Assembly: GCA_030737835.1 (NCBI GenBank)
Contig: CM060847.1
Coordinates: 16,220,656-16,284,655, forward strand
Length of the DNA: 64,000 nt
Origin: Acorus gramineus
Lineage: Eukaryota > Streptophyta > Magnoliopsida > Acorales > Acoraceae
Reading direction: 5' to 3'
The position numbers and the translations under genes were made by a program. The notes beneath the pieces were generated by a model. The model saw only the letters and a program-made list of their open reading frames with translations, ran no database searches and had not been told where the DNA came from. Below, piece after piece: positions 34,025-46,390 of the stretch. Every line of letters starts with the position of its first letter. Within the stretch, counting starts at the first letter, position 1.

Positions 34025-35260
34025 TCCTTTGGTAAACTGGTTTCCATTTCACATGAATCGTAGATGTCTTCCAAATAATTTGATTCTTCAAATGTGTCAT
34101 CCATATAATCCTCCTCACTGCCTGTTGAAAAATAGAAAAGAAGTCACATGTTATAAAATTAAAATTAAGATACAGTGCTGTATCTTAAAACCAATACATA
34201 CCATATGAATTTTGAATTATCGGACATGTTATTTAGCAGTACATATTTTCAAATAAAGTCCTTCAAACCTTTATATGTATATACGTATATGACAATTAGC
34301 AATTAAATATTGATCAAGTACACATTAATCAATTCCATAGAAATAAAATGTCAAAAATTCATTTTAAGATACAGTGCTGTATCTTAAAACCAAACAAAAA
34401 CCATGTGGATTTTGAATTACCAAACATGTTAATTCCTTTGGTAAACTGGTTTCCATTTCACATGAATCGTAGATGTCTTCCAAATAATTTGATTATTCAA
34501 ATGTGTCATCCATATAATCCTCCTCACTGCCTGTTGAAAAATAGAAAAGAAGTCACATGTTATAAAATTAGAATTAAGATACAGTGCTGTATCTTAAAAC
34601 CAATACAAACCATATGGATTTTGAATTACCGGACATGTTATTTAGCAGTACATATTTTCAAATAAAGTCCTTCAAACCTTTATATGTATATACGTATATG
34701 ACAATTAGCAATTAAATATTGATCAAGTACACATTAATCAATTCCATAGAAATAAAATGTCAAAAATTCATTTTAAGATACAGTGCTGTATCTTAAAACC
34801 AAACAAAAACCATGTGGATTTTGAATTACCAAACATGTTAATTCCTTTGGTAAACTGGTTTCCATTTCACATGAATCGTAGATGTCTTCCAAATAATTTG
34901 ATTCTTCAAATGTGTCATCCATATAATCCTCCTCACTGCCTGTTGAAAAATAGAAAAGAAGTCACATGTTATAAAATTAAAATTAAGATACAGTGCTGTA
35001 TCTTAAAACCAATACAAACCATATGGATTTTGAATTACCGGACATGTTATTTAGCAATACATATTTTCAAATAAAGTCCTTCAAACCTTTATATGTATAT
35101 ACGTATATGACAATTAGCAATTAAATATTGATCAAGTACACATTAATCAATTCCATAGAAACAAAATGTCAAAAATTCATTTTAAGATACAGTGCTGTAT
35201 CTTAAAACCAAACAAAAACCATGTGGATTTTGAATTACCAAACAAGTTAATTAGCAATAC
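34025..35260. repeat. 409-bp tandem array with palindromes
   Basis: Three near-identical units start at about 34025, 34434 and 34843. Each unit holds two copies of a palindrome built from TTAAGATACAG / CTGTATCTTAA. Centres recur at exact 409-bp steps, as starts at 34165, 34574 and 34983 and at 34362, 34771 and 35180. A single copy also stands alone at 33511-33538. A 105-codon frame recurs in each unit only because the unit is copied. Confidence 0.93.
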
Positions 35261-35941
35261 ATATACTTTAAAAAAAGTCTTTGAAGCCTTTATATATATA
35301 TATATATATATATATATGACAATTAGCAATTAAATATGAATCAGATAAACATTAATCAATTCCATGGAGAAATAAAATGTCAAACTTCAAAATAAAATCA
35401 AGATACACGTGTATATGGAAATGAACCGTGCAATTCAAATAACCTCCACAGATCCAACTGAAAAAAAAAAATTGATTTCGATGTTTGTTTTCACTTCCAC
35501 CATTAAATCTAGATCTAAAATAAATGTAAAGAACAGTTAAAAAATCAGATCAATGTGAATTATTCAGATCTAAAACAGTCTAACATGAATGGATCGCCAT
35601 TGTTTCCACCACAACCGTGTAAAAATCTTAGTCTCAACCGATCAAAATAAAAAAAAAATTACGATGCTTGTTTTTATTTTCACAAATAAAACTGGATCTA
35701 AAAAGTCTAAATCGTCAATTTTTGGGGGTTCCGATTGATCTAACCTGAATGTTTGCACCACAAACAGATCGCACAAAAACAAAGACGAGTTTCCTTTTTG
35801 TCTTCTCTTCTCCGCCGATCATATATGAATTTGATGTTTGATTTTTGTTTTCGTTACGAGAGAACAATCGGACTTGCCACCTCATGGGGCTTAGTATGGG
35901 GTCTACCAATTGGGGCCCAAGAATCATTATTGATTAAATAA

Positions 35942-36280
35942 TCACACTTATCCACAACCCAAGTGTGTAGAGATTTCTCGTCTTTGTTTCTATGTTTCTC
36001 ATATGCATCTCTGGAACTCATCAATGATTTTGATATAGATCCCATTCTAAGTTTTATTTTTTTTTTTTTTTGTTTTTTTTTTTTTGGTGTAAATCAACTT
36101 GCTGTACGGGTGAATAGGAGAGCTAAACAAACTATAAAGATGGGAAAATGTAAGACTCAACCTTACTTGTAGACCACACTCTTCTTTAATTTTGAAATGA
36201 CAGTACACTGTATGTAGTAGCTCTAATGAATTACATAGACTCAGAGTCATTTATAAAGTGTGTAAAAGAATTATAATGAG

Positions 36281-36321
<41 letters not shown>

Positions 36322-36710
36322 GAGTGCAGTGGGCTAGCGAAGTACATTGAATTGTAAAAGAGTTTATAAAATAGATTGAGTGTAATAATGCTCATAAAAT
36401 AAGATCTATTCGACCATATTAAGAAAAATGAAAAGAGGAAGACCAGGCGAGGATCATGATTGGCCTAATAGTACGATTTAAACCGACATGGAACTCATGT
36501 CATGTAGAAATTATTAGATAAGAAATTTTAAAATTCAAATCTCAATCAAAGACGAGATGTTTGTGGAGAAGTATACGTGGTATATCTATATGTTATAAAT
36601 AAATGTCGTGCAATAAAAGCCCTCCAAACATAATATAATTGTGATTTTGAACTCTTATTTCACTACTCTATCAGGGACAGGATATATAGTGTTTGATCTT
36701 GCAATTAGGC
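35942..36710. other. Intergenic with (AT)n microsatellite
   Basis: An (AT)n run of about 38 bases at 36281-36319 and poly-T runs at 36056-36085; no gene recognised. Confidence 0.45.
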
Positions 36711-37440
36711 CGATAATACTACATGGATTTTAAATTCTACATCATTCTAATTTTTTCTAAAGTCCATATAACCCGGTGAAAATATCTACGTAAATTTAAA
36801 TAGTCATTTGAGTTAAATTTTCGTTGACAGATTAAGATTATTAAGCCAATATTATGTCTAGTTAACCCTGGTTAAAAAGTTTTTTTTTTTTTGTGGGTGA
36901 TATGGACTAGTAGTTTTTTTTCTAAGCTGTCTGTCCAACTTGGGGCTGTAGATATCTCTTCTACTTTAGCACTCCAGGTCTAGGACAATTTTTTTTTTTG
37001 TGAGTGTCTTTTGCTTCTGTATGTTCTATTGAGCGTTCATTTTCTTTGAATAAAAGACGATCGCTTATCATTTATCTTAAAAAAAAACCTGGTTGAAAAT
37101 AAAGAATACCAAAACCCCCATAAAATGTGTTACAAATGTGAAAAATTCTTTGTAATGATGAATTTTTTTCCTCTGGATAAGATTTTACGATCTATCTGGA
37201 GAAGTAAAATCGTCATTTCCATACAATTTTTTGTATTTTTAATAAATTGTAAGGGTTTTGGTGTACTGAGTTTTTAGTCAGGGTTAATCAAACAGAATAT
37301 TTACAGAATATTTTTCTTTGGTCAATGGAAGTTTACTTCAGAGGGTTATTTGAATTTACATAGGTGTTTGACTGTTTTCAGAGAGATACAAGCTTTAGGA
37401 AAAACCAGAGGTCATATGAATTTCGGGGGTCATCCTTTCC
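36711..37440. mobile_element. Family M MITE copy 2, degenerate, interrupted
   Basis: Homologous to 28600-29112 and 53893-54425 through both inverted ends and the core (GGTTTTGGTGTACTGAGTTTTTAGT, TAACCCTGGTT). Interrupted at 36878-37087 by a poly-A-tailed insertion. Outer limits are approximate. Confidence 0.7.
36878..37087 (+). mobile_element. Nested 5'-truncated retroposon with poly-A tail
   Basis: About 210 bp ending CTTAAAAAAAAA, flanked by CCTGGTTAAAA (36867-36877) and CCTGGTTGAAAA (37088-37099). The two other family M copies have the uninterrupted CTCTGGTTGAAAA-type sequence, so the insertion is certain. The tail style resembles the LINE 3' end near 17940. Confidence 0.78.
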
Positions 37441-37995
37441 CACTTTCATCTCTCCCCCTCTCTATCCATCCCCCCCCCCCAAAAAAAAAAAAATCTCTCT
37501 TTTGTTCCCTTTGTTAAAAAAGAGAAACACCTATGCAACTCTTCAACTTCAAATAACGAATTATCAATGCACTTAAATGGAGTTTGAATGTCTTTGATTG
37601 GATCTTCATGTTTTCTTGAGGGAGTTCACAGAATACACCAGCAATATGATTTACAGTTAAATTAGCTAAATGCCAAAATCAAAGGGAAAGAAAAAAAAAC
37701 TTCTATATTATGCTTTCCCTTGAAAAAAAATGAGGAATATTTAGATGGTGCAGTGGATGGTTGTCCATTAAGAGGTTAATACAAATTATTAGTCCTTCAA
37801 TCACCTTATTGTACCATTACATTCATCAATTAATTATTATAAACTCTATAAAATCTCAACTCTCAAGAAATTTTTCTTCATGATTTTACCAAGGGTACAA
37901 AAAAAGCCATAACAAAGCTCTTTTCTCTCCCACCATGAGGCACAATTTACATTGAATTAAAAACCTTAACTCAACTACAAGAAATGCGTGCTACA

Positions 37996-38034
<39 letters not shown>

Positions 38035-38366
38035 AGATCAGTAAACAATAATATATAATGAAGGTAAATACATTTAAAACTTAGCTTATACCATCTCTAT
38101 GTTTACATCAGCAACTCTATAAGGATATAAACACACACACACCACTGGCACACAAAATTCTTTTCCATTCCACTTCATGGGAAATAAAAAAATCCCCCAT
38201 TCTCATATTCAACCCCCCAACACACTCACTCACTCTATATATATAGAGAGAGAGACAGATAAGTCTCCATTATTTCATAGAACAGTAGTAAAGCCTCAAA
38301 GTTCTACATGACACACAATTTAAAGTGAAAACCATACACATATATATACCCACTGAAACCACCTTC

Positions 38367-38471
38367 TCAGGCGGCGGGAGCCACATCACCGTCATCATCA
38401 TCATCACCACCTCCTTCATTGTCTCTGTAAACCCTCCTGAAGCAGCCCAAATCCTCAACTTTGCTCACCAT
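38367..38471 (-). CDS. Acidic microprotein, copy 1 (34 aa)
   Basis: ATG at 38471 in the context GCCATGG, stop TGA at 38367-38369. The product begins MVSKVEDLGCF, continues RRVYRDNEGGG and ends DDDDDGDVAPAA. The two paralogues keep EDL, CF, VY, N-E-G, the acidic run and the DVAPAA end. A TATA box sits about 90 bases upstream, and the leader has no other ATG. The small size, acidic tail and absence of a signal peptide suggest a soluble intracellular peptide. I recognise no family and assign no function. It could be a decoy ORF in a non-coding RNA, but conservation of frame and length in three copies argues for translation. Confidence 0.6.
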   Translation of the reverse strand: MVSKVEDLGCFRRVYRDNEGGGDDDDDGDVAPAA

Positions 38472-38552
38472 GGCTGCACAGGCTCACCAAACAAAGAAAA
38501 ATCTGTTGTAATATTAGTTTTCACTTGTGTTGTGAACTGTGAAGTGAACCAG

Positions 38553-38566
38553 CTATTTATATACAT
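38553..38566 (-). promoter_or_regulatory. TATA box, microprotein copy 1
   Basis: TGTATATAAATAGCT on the minus strand, 82-95 bases before the ATG. Equivalent sites lie at 47379-47391 and, weaker, at 43319-43330. Confidence 0.6.
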
Positions 38567-38696
38567 TCCCCACCTGAAAAAAAGATAAATCTTGAGAGTA
38601 GATCGACTGGCTTTCCATAAAGGAGTCTATTTCAGGAAAAAAAAGAAGAAAAAAGGGAAGCACAAAAGCTGAGATGGTGAAATGAGAGACACTCAT

Positions 38697-38870
38697 ATTC
38701 ACATGCTTTGCTTACGTGGCACGTGCATGTCTTCAATTGAGGGTTGCTCATGGAGGGGGCTCGCAGTGCACAATCCACACGTGGATGCATCAGCCCATGC
38801 ACGCTCTTAGGGCGTGCCACGTCGGACTGTGCGAGGTCTACGCGTGGTCAAATTATGTTGTGTCACTGTG
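38697..38870 (-). promoter_or_regulatory. Conserved upstream block with G-box, copy 1
   Basis: A highly conserved segment shared with 43459-43640 and 47536-47725. It contains CACACGTGGAT (CACGTG at 38778-38783), CTTACGTGGCACGTG, CATGGAGGGGGCTCG and GCACGCTCTTAGGGCGT. CACGTG and ACGTGGC are known binding cores for plant bZIP/bHLH factors, including abscisic-acid and light responses. Its use here is inferred. Confidence 0.6.
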
Positions 38871-38987
38871 GACCTTTGTTTGACTCCTGTCTGTCTGTCT
38901 TTATGAAAGTTGTGTCTATACTGCGCGGCATCCTTGATATTTCATCATATCATAATATCAGCTCAGCATTTTTTATATATATTTTAT

Positions 38988-40291
38988 TAGAGTCATGATA
39001 CCCAAGCCCTATAATATAAGTCTCACTCACAAGCTCCATGAGATGTCATCATTTCATTGGTTGTTTTTTAGTTTGTTCATTTTTTCAAAAAATGGTAAAA
39101 TGATAAAATACAAATTTGTCATTCATTAAAAATTTGTCTTATTAACCCAAATCCCTCCATTTTCTCTATTTAGTTATGACTCTTCCATGTAAATCTTAAA
39201 ATCCATTTACCTATTTCAAATTTTGAATTTTGAAATCATTACCTAAATTATAATTGAACCTAAATTACACAAAAAATTACCGAAATTGTTTTCATTAAAA
39301 TCCTTCAAACGACTCATTTTCTCTATGTAGTTATTGTATTCAAATTTAAATAAAAAACACATATAGTTAACATATGAAACAGTTACATTTTATATTGGTA
39401 GTTACAAATACATTTCTTAAATGTTTACATTTCTCACAACGATTTGTTACATTTATATAAAAACTGTTACATTTATATAGATAGAACAAACAATTATATT
39501 TACCTAAATGTCAAACAGTTACATTTACTATTTAAAATTATCTATTTCAATTTCTAGTGCACTGCCTTCCAAAGAAAATGTATCAGAATCCTCTGTAAAA
39601 GTATGTACTTCACTGTTACATTTATACGTCATTTCTATTTGCATTGTTAAAAGAAATGCACAACATGAGATAATGTTACATTTCAGAGTATTATATTTAT
39701 GATGTAACAAAATTGTGTAAATGAATATCTGAGTTCGGGAGTCTAATATAAACATCACACGAACCAGTAACAATTAAATGTAACAATATCAAAATTACAT
39801 TTATGAAATTATAACGAAACAAATATAAAAAAAAGTGTGAAATAGTGATCAAAACATAAAAAAAAATTCATTTTTTGAATTGAAACATGTAACATAGATT
39901 GAATATTTGATCATCAAAAATTTAATTTCAAATTCGATGTGACTTTCATTCAATAAGATAAAAGAAAAATAAAAAAAAATTGACAAACCTGATCCAGAAG
40001 AGAGATCCAACTCGATAAAGAACAAATCAGTTTTTCAAACTTCTTCAGATTAAAATTTCAGGACTGCTACGAATATGTTCATCGTAAATTATAGGGATTA
40101 ATGATTTTACACAATGCAAGGAAGAAGAAATACAGTAATTAATGAAATCTCCACAATCCTAGGAATAAATCAAACCGTTTTCCTTGTTTAGAGGTGGTTA
40201 TCAATTAGAGGGTATAATAGGTAATATCCTATTGCCACATCATGGGGCCTATGATGGGGCCTGAAAAGTTGGGGTCTAGGAATCATTATTG
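38988..40291. mobile_element. Non-autonomous Mutator-like element B (1.3 kb)
   Basis: An exact 9-bp duplication ATATTTTAT lies at 38979-38987 and 40292-40300. The right end carries GGGGCCTATGATGGGGCC and AGGAATCATTATTG, as in element A; the left end is more degenerate. The interior repeats a TTACATTTA motif more than a dozen times. Confidence 0.78.
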
Positions 40292-40300
40292 ATATTTTAT

Positions 40301-42589
40301 TTATTTGAGGGGGAGGTGAGGATGGAAGGAGTTGGAATGTCTATGGCTAGCTACATAGAATAAGTATCAAGTTAAGTACAACGCGTGTTAGACAATTTGA
40401 TTGTCCATCGTAAATGTTTGATCTTATCATTTTGAGATAGAAAATTTTAATTAAATTCTAAAAAAAGAAATGCTGGAATTTAATTGATTCTAATTTTAAA
40501 TTTAAAATTTGACATAATATCTCAGTCATAATGAATCACTAAAATCAAACGGTGAAAATGCAACCCTATAACAGCTAATGAAAATGCGCTACATAAGCAA
40601 AATGCACCGCGAACAAATATATTTGAATAGACTCTTTCTGATAAGAGTCTTTTTGTTGGAGGGTTTACATTGCATTTGACTTACATGGTGTATTTTCATT
40701 GGCTGCTACAAGGTTGTTCTCTGTAGCTAGCCAAAGACGATCACATTCCGTTATTTCATGCGGGTTGGGAACTTATGTGTTAGCAACACATATTCATGCT
40801 AGTCAGTACTAGATTATCGGGATTGACATGTACGTGTTTTCTCATGTTTTTTTTTGTGGGTACCTCATATGGTCGGTGTATGAGACATTCTTCGTGAAGA
40901 AGATAATACATGAATGATTCAGTTAGATTTATCATGAATCATATATTTCAATTAATGAATTATTCAGTTCAATTTAAAGTTTATGTGAATTGAATTCATT
41001 TTAATGCAACATCCATTTAACTGAAATAAAAAAGTTCAATTCACTTAATGTTATAAAAAAGTTAGTTTTGTGGGCACCTTCTTTAATTTGACTCATGAGT
41101 TACCCAACTTGATTCATATAATTATTCAGTTTCGTTTGTGAATAATTCAAAAAATTTAATTGAGGAATGATTTATTTTGATTTATAGGGCACATTTCTTT
41201 AATGAATTTTCGATTCAATACAAAATCTCCCCATTCAAAATTACATCTCATAACTAGTGTTGGGTATTGTTTTTGTGGGCCAATTTAGAAAACCCGAATC
41301 GGTATTGGAACCCGAATCGGTATTGGAATGGATCCACTCCTTGTGCTTGATTAAATTGAATATTTTTTCATTTCATCATATAAATAGGACCATGTGTGAA
41401 GAATGAACCCATCTCATTTGATAAATTTTAAATCATTTGATTTATCCAAATACAAAACAGGATCCAAACCCAAAATATGATTGGAAAGATTGTTATTTTA
41501 TTTTGAACGATTTGAGATGCATTTTGTAGACTGATTTCTTTGTTAGAGTTCAATTATCTCATGTGCTTTTATTAATGCTTCATTTCAAATTGAATGGTAT
41601 GATTGGTATCATAATTCTTACCCATCATATGGGAATTTAGCACATGCATGAATTATTTATCAATATTATTTTCTTAAATAAGTCATTTTGAATTTGCATA
41701 CCTTTCTTTTAAGAGTAGTTTTAATCCAGTTAACTAAGTATTAGGATAGTGTGAGTTGTCACTTTCTCAATGGTCTGAGTCAAACTTTTGGCCAAATCTT
41801 AGGTCATTGGTTGTTCGCGGATTCCATTATCAAGAAGTGTATCCACGACTTCTTATATCGATTTTCGCTGACACATTACTAATTCCCTTTTTAAACGACA
41901 ATTTTTTAGTATTATTAAAATCATGGTCATTAAAGGGGTCATAAATTTCTTTTATTTTTCACTTGATTGGTAATTGAAAATTAAATGTTCTATTTGAGAC
42001 AATTAGTGTTGCATCCCAGTTTGTGCCAGTTCTAATGAAGGACTGACATATGTCCTCACATGTTTCACTTAATGTATCCATATTTCACCCCCATCTAAGT
42101 TTTGTTATGATTCATCCGAATCAAAAAGAAAATCAACCCGAAATAAATTAATGGCAACTCAAAAAACAGACCCCATTATAAACTAAACTTTTTTTTTTTC
42201 TTTCCGTAACAGAAGAGAAAGGTAAATGAAGATTGGTGAAGCACCAAGAGGAGAATTCAGAGACGAATTGAAGAAGCATAGCTACAAAAAAAAAAAAAAA
42301 AAATCTTCTCTTTATGTTTTATTATGGAAATGGGGAAAACCAAGATATATATTTGATGCCCCATGCATTACTAGGTTATAACAGTAATTTGCTTTGAATT
42401 ACATTATTGTAACATTTCTCCTAAGATCATGTCTATTAAATTCTCTAATTAATCTTGAATAAATTTATTTTAAAAAAATGTTCATAATTAAATTAAATCT
42501 ACCAGAATTATTATTATTATTATTATTTTAGGAATTGGTAAGTCTACCAGAAAGTTAAAAGCTAAATAGAACCCTTATATCACTCGTTT
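40301..42589. other. Intergenic
   Basis: AT-rich. 40917-41200 is a member of the loose repeat family seen at 31717-32040, and a short AACCCGAATCGGTATTGG duplication lies near 41290-41326. No gene is recognised. Confidence 0.45.
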
Positions 42590-43116
42590 CTTTAATTTTC
42601 CCAGCATGAAACCCAGTTTTCAGTGAATTTAAAAACTCAAACTGGAAGAAATATATTTATGTGTGAATGCTCGCACACGTGTGCAAGTATATATATTTAT
42701 AAAATATACAAATGAGAGAGAGAGAGAGAGAGAGATAATGAACTAGGATATATATATATATATATATATATATAATGAAAGGTAAGTGTACATGTAAAAC
42801 TTATACCATCTCTATGCATGTTTACATCAGCAGCTCTATAGAGAGATAAAATTAAAGAACGTACACCACAAGCCTGCAAACTCCTATTCTCATAAAAATA
42901 AAACAACTAACTCCTAGTTCGCCACGTCATGGTAGATGAAAAATCTCTTATATAATCTCATATTCAACCCCCCGCAAACACATTTTATATCTCACACACA
43001 CAGAAGCAGAAAGACAGACAGACAGGGTATCCATTACTTCATAGAACTACCACATATGACACATGAAAAAAAAAAAAAAACACACACACACACACACATC
43101 CTCTGAAACCACCTTC

Positions 43117-43224
43117 TCAGGCAGCTGGAGCGACATCATTCCCATCATCATCATCACCATCTCCTTCATTTTCTCTCTTGTAAACCCTTGCAAAGCAGAC
43201 CAAATCTTCACCACCTCCCACCAT
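43117..43224 (-). CDS. Acidic microprotein, copy 2 (35 aa)
   Basis: ATG at 43224 (ACCATGG context), TGA at 43117-43119. The product starts MVGGGEDLVCF, continues ARVYKRENEG and ends DGDDDDGNDVAPAA. Relative to copy 1 it has one extra residue and N-terminal changes at residues 3-5. The EDL-x-CF-x2-VY core and the acidic DVAPAA tail are kept. The leader has no upstream ATG. The TATA-like site (43319-43330) is weaker than in the other copies, so expression may differ. Function unknown. Confidence 0.6.
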   Translation of the reverse strand: MVGGGEDLVCFARVYKRENEGDGDDDDGNDVAPAA

Positions 43225-43458
43225 GGTTGCAAAAGCACACTAAACAAATTAAAGCAAATGTGTTATTGTAGTATTATAGATTTCACTTGTGTTGTGAACT
43301 GTGAAGTGATCAAACCTCCAATTTATATTGATTGCATTGTTTGAATGAGTGATTATCATTCCCCTAGCTACTGAAAAAGATATGTCTGAGAGGAGCTTTG
43401 GCTTTACTGTAAAGGGAGGCTACCTCAAAAGGCTTAGATGGTGAAGTGAGAGAGTCTC

Positions 43459-43640
43459 ATATTCACATGCTTTGCTTACGTGGCATGTGAAGGACTTCCA
43501 TTGAGGGTTGCTCATGGAGGGGGCTCGCAATGCACAATCCACACGTGGATGTAACAGCCAATGCACGCTCTTAGGGCGTCCTTGGTTGGTGCCACGTATG
43601 TTTGTGCGAGGTCTACTCGTGGTCAACTTGTGTTGTGTCA
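43459..43640 (-). promoter_or_regulatory. Conserved upstream block with G-box, copy 2
   Basis: Counterpart of 38697-38870, with CACGTG at 43542-43547 within CACACGTGGAT, CTTACGTGGCATGTG and CATGGAGGGGGCTCG. Lies about 235-415 bases upstream of the ATG. Confidence 0.6.
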
Positions 43641-43839
43641 CTGTGGACTCTTGGTTGACTCCTGTCCTTGTAAAAAGTTTGCTCATATTTCCATTGGATA
43701 TCATGAGGTCAGCAACTCCACCATGTTTTGCTCAGCATCCTTGGTATTTTATGAATTTTTATTATTGTTAAGTGATGAAATTTATATTTTATATAAACTA
43801 GCTATCTTGGGAATGATGAATTCTTTATTACATTGAACT

Positions 43840-44331
43840 TTAATACGTATGTCGATCAGTTTGTAAAGACCTTTGAAATAGAAAAAGATGCGTTTAACTT
43901 ATTGGGATACGAAGTTTAATAACTGCGTGCCCGCCCCTAACAAGTGATAAGAGGAACTGTCATAGTGAATAACATATAATAACAGTTTATACCAAACCGT
44001 TAGCATAGATATAAAACCATTATGTGCAAGTCCCTTGGAACCAAATTTTTGTGGTAAATTAATGACACAAGTACCAGTTAGTTGTAAACTGCATGTGACT
44101 ATATAATTTTTGGTAACGTGTGTCAAAATGTCATAATAAATCAAATGAAAAAAGTGACATTTGGTATAAAAAAAAATGTAGATAATGGGAGTAATAAAAA
44201 TCGGATCATCTTTTATCCTCTAAGGAATAATGTTTTGATATTCATTAATTTCTTTTTCTACTAAACATGATCCTTTTTTTCTCTGTCTCCCACTCCCTCT
44301 AGCAGATATTCTTTACTCTTCAGCCGATCTT
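43840..44331. other. Intergenic
   Basis: No gene. Contains mixed AT-rich DNA and a CT-rich stretch near 44275-44320. Confidence 0.4.
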
Positions 44332-44834
44332 CACTAGGTAATCCTTTCTCATTTAATTTTTTTACCATTATGTTTTGGTTATTAGATGATGTAAATTTTA
44401 TTCTACGTGCTGGTTGTAATGTTGGATATTGTTAAAATATTTTATTTTGAATGATAGTTAAATTTCATATTTTGTTCATGCAAATAATAATTTCAGAAAA
44501 TTAAAATATTTAAATGATGAAAAATGAGTATTTTATTGTTTTTAGGGACAGTTTACAACCGTCACTAAAACATTTTATCAACATTGTTGCATTCATATAG
44601 TGATGGTTATATATTCATCATAATACTTTTTCAAAATTTGATAACACTATAACAACGGTTTATTATAAACCGTTACTCTTAATTAACAGCCACAGTTAAC
44701 AACTGTTACTGTATAGGTTATATGACCCTCATCTATGCTACCTCATATTAAACTATTACCATATGTTTTGGTAACGGTTATACATTTACAGCAACGGTTT
44801 AAAACCGTTACCGTAAACCTCTTTTCTTGTAGTG
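44332..44834. mobile_element. Possible CACTA-type element
   Basis: The right end reads CACTACAAGAAAAGAGG in reverse complement, a classic CACTA terminus, preceded by repeated AACGGTTT/AAACCGTT subterminal motifs (44650-44815). A CACTA with the same 3-bp flank CTT occurs at 44332. Its similarity to the right end stops after five bases, so the left boundary is tentative. Confidence 0.5.
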
Positions 44835-46329
44835 CTTATTAACTCTGACCATTAATATCTGATGTGGGGGGAGGAAAATTTTGCCCAACTTATATAAGTT
44901 ATTATCTCTGTGGGACGAGGAAGGTACCCTAACATTCTAGATGCATAGTATTACCCACAGAACCAATACATGAATTATAGCATTCTAGATGCATAGTATA
45001 TCACCCACATAACATGTACATATCAAATAAGACCAAGAGGTTTTGAACTCTTTGAGAGTTATAAAAAGCAATCTTATGACTCTAGTTAAACAGACAACCC
45101 TATACAGGCTAGATTTTCTATATTTATGTAAGGATGTTGTTACACAATACAAATACACACAATCTTGTTTACATACAATGTGCAGTCCCACATGTATCTA
45201 ACGCGCGAGGCATGCATAAACCTCGTTGAAACATGTGATTTTTACTTATATTTATAATCCGTCATATAATTTATTGGAATATCTACCTCATTTAATAAAA
45301 ATATATGTATGTTTTTTTTCATGAAAATACACCATTAAATAAAATTAAAATTATTTAACAATTGCACGTGAGGCTATAACAGAGACAGTACATAACACTA
45401 TATTTTCTCTAAATAGCATTGTGAAAAATGTTGTATTTTACATGTACAACATGTCAGGCGAATATACACAAAAAAAATGTCGTGTGCACATGGACATTGA
45501 ACAACCAATTTTGATCAATTAATTTAAGAAGTAAATCAAAAGATTAGGAATGTTGCCCATGTACAAGTGTGAACATGAATATTGCATGTTTTTCCATTTT
45601 TTTCTGATGAATTGAAAAAAATAAAATTAAGTGGGAAATTCTGACAAAATGTGAGTCAATAGTTCATGTTTAGTTGATGCTGCCACAGTTTGAGGTTGTA
45701 CACGTGTTCTGATAATGCTGTTTGTGTATTGCATGTGTAATTCTTAATTAATTTTTGCCTTTGAATACTTTATATTCATCGAAATCACTTGTAAGACAAA
45801 AAGAACTTCCAACTATTCCCATTGTAAAGAAACTTTGACATATATAATGAGGCAATATGGGATAAACTATTGTGACCAGTGGAATTACAGATAAATAGTA
45901 GTGACCTTTCTAGTGGAATTACAGATAAATAGTAGTGACCTTTCTAGTGGAATTACAGATAAGTAGTGAACTAGCATCAAACATCTCTAATTTATTTTAC
46001 CAAGAAATTATGGATCCGACACTTTTGTACATGAAGACAGTTTTCTTTAATACAAATTCTATCAGGCAAATCGAGTTTGGGGTTATAGCCAGCTAACAAC
46101 TTTTTATATATATCCGTTAAAGAAATTAAAGAGAAAGGCATGGCTTAAAAAAAAAAATACAAATTCTATCACCCACTAAAAAAATAAAAAATGTAATTGA
46201 TATACCAATAATATATATGAATTTTCAAATAAATTAGCTAAAGCATAAGATAAAAATTAAAAAAGAGAGCATATATAAAACATTTGTATTATGAATTCTT
46301 ATAGAAGGAAGGAAAGTATAGGTATCTGG
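44835..46329. other. Intergenic with short tandem repeat
   Basis: No gene. A 34-bp unit (AGTGGAATTACAGATAAATAG plus GTGACCTTTCT) is repeated about 2.6 times at 45888-45975. A short CATTCTAGATGCATAGTAT duplication lies near 44933 and 44981. Confidence 0.5.
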
Positions 46330-46390
46330 TGATAAATATTGGTCCTTTATCACCTTATTGCATGTAACACTACATTCATCAATAATATAT

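Larger units (their letters stand above)
32658..35932. mobile_element. Non-autonomous Mutator-like element A (3.3 kb)
   Basis: An exact 9-bp target duplication ATTAAATAA lies at 32649-32657 and 35933-35941. The inverted ends share an array of GGCCCC-type blocks followed by GGTGGCA (left about 32666-32715, right about 35876-35932). The interior is non-coding. It is filled with AGATACA/TGTATCT motifs (more than twenty), a direct duplication of about 130 bp and a 409-bp tandem array. A shorter element (38988-40291) has the same end design. Confidence 0.85.
37770..38890 (-). repeat. Tandem block T, copy 1
   Basis: Homologous along its length to about 42590-43720 and 46330-47750. Spans the 3' flank, microprotein ORF, TATA and upstream control block. 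Contains a (GA)n run (38001-38027). Confidence 0.8.
42590..43720 (-). repeat. Tandem block T, copy 2
   Basis: Second copy of the microprotein block. Contains (GA)n at about 42714-42735, (AT)n at about 42750-42773 and a (CA)n run at 43080-43098. Confidence 0.8.

Noticed and set aside
33891..35074. Three nearly identical 105-codon ORFs
   Set aside because: They are one frame repeated by the 409-bp array inside element A, not a gene family.
34025..35260. CRISPR-like regular repeat array
   Set aside because: Units are 409-bp direct tandem repeats without variable spacers, in plant nuclear DNA.
38632..38820. Conserved minus-strand ORF in the upstream block (also 43420-43704 and 47503-47700)
   Set aside because: It lies upstream of the TATA box and its substitutions do not favour third positions. 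It is treated as regulatory conservation and kept only as an alternative in the findings.
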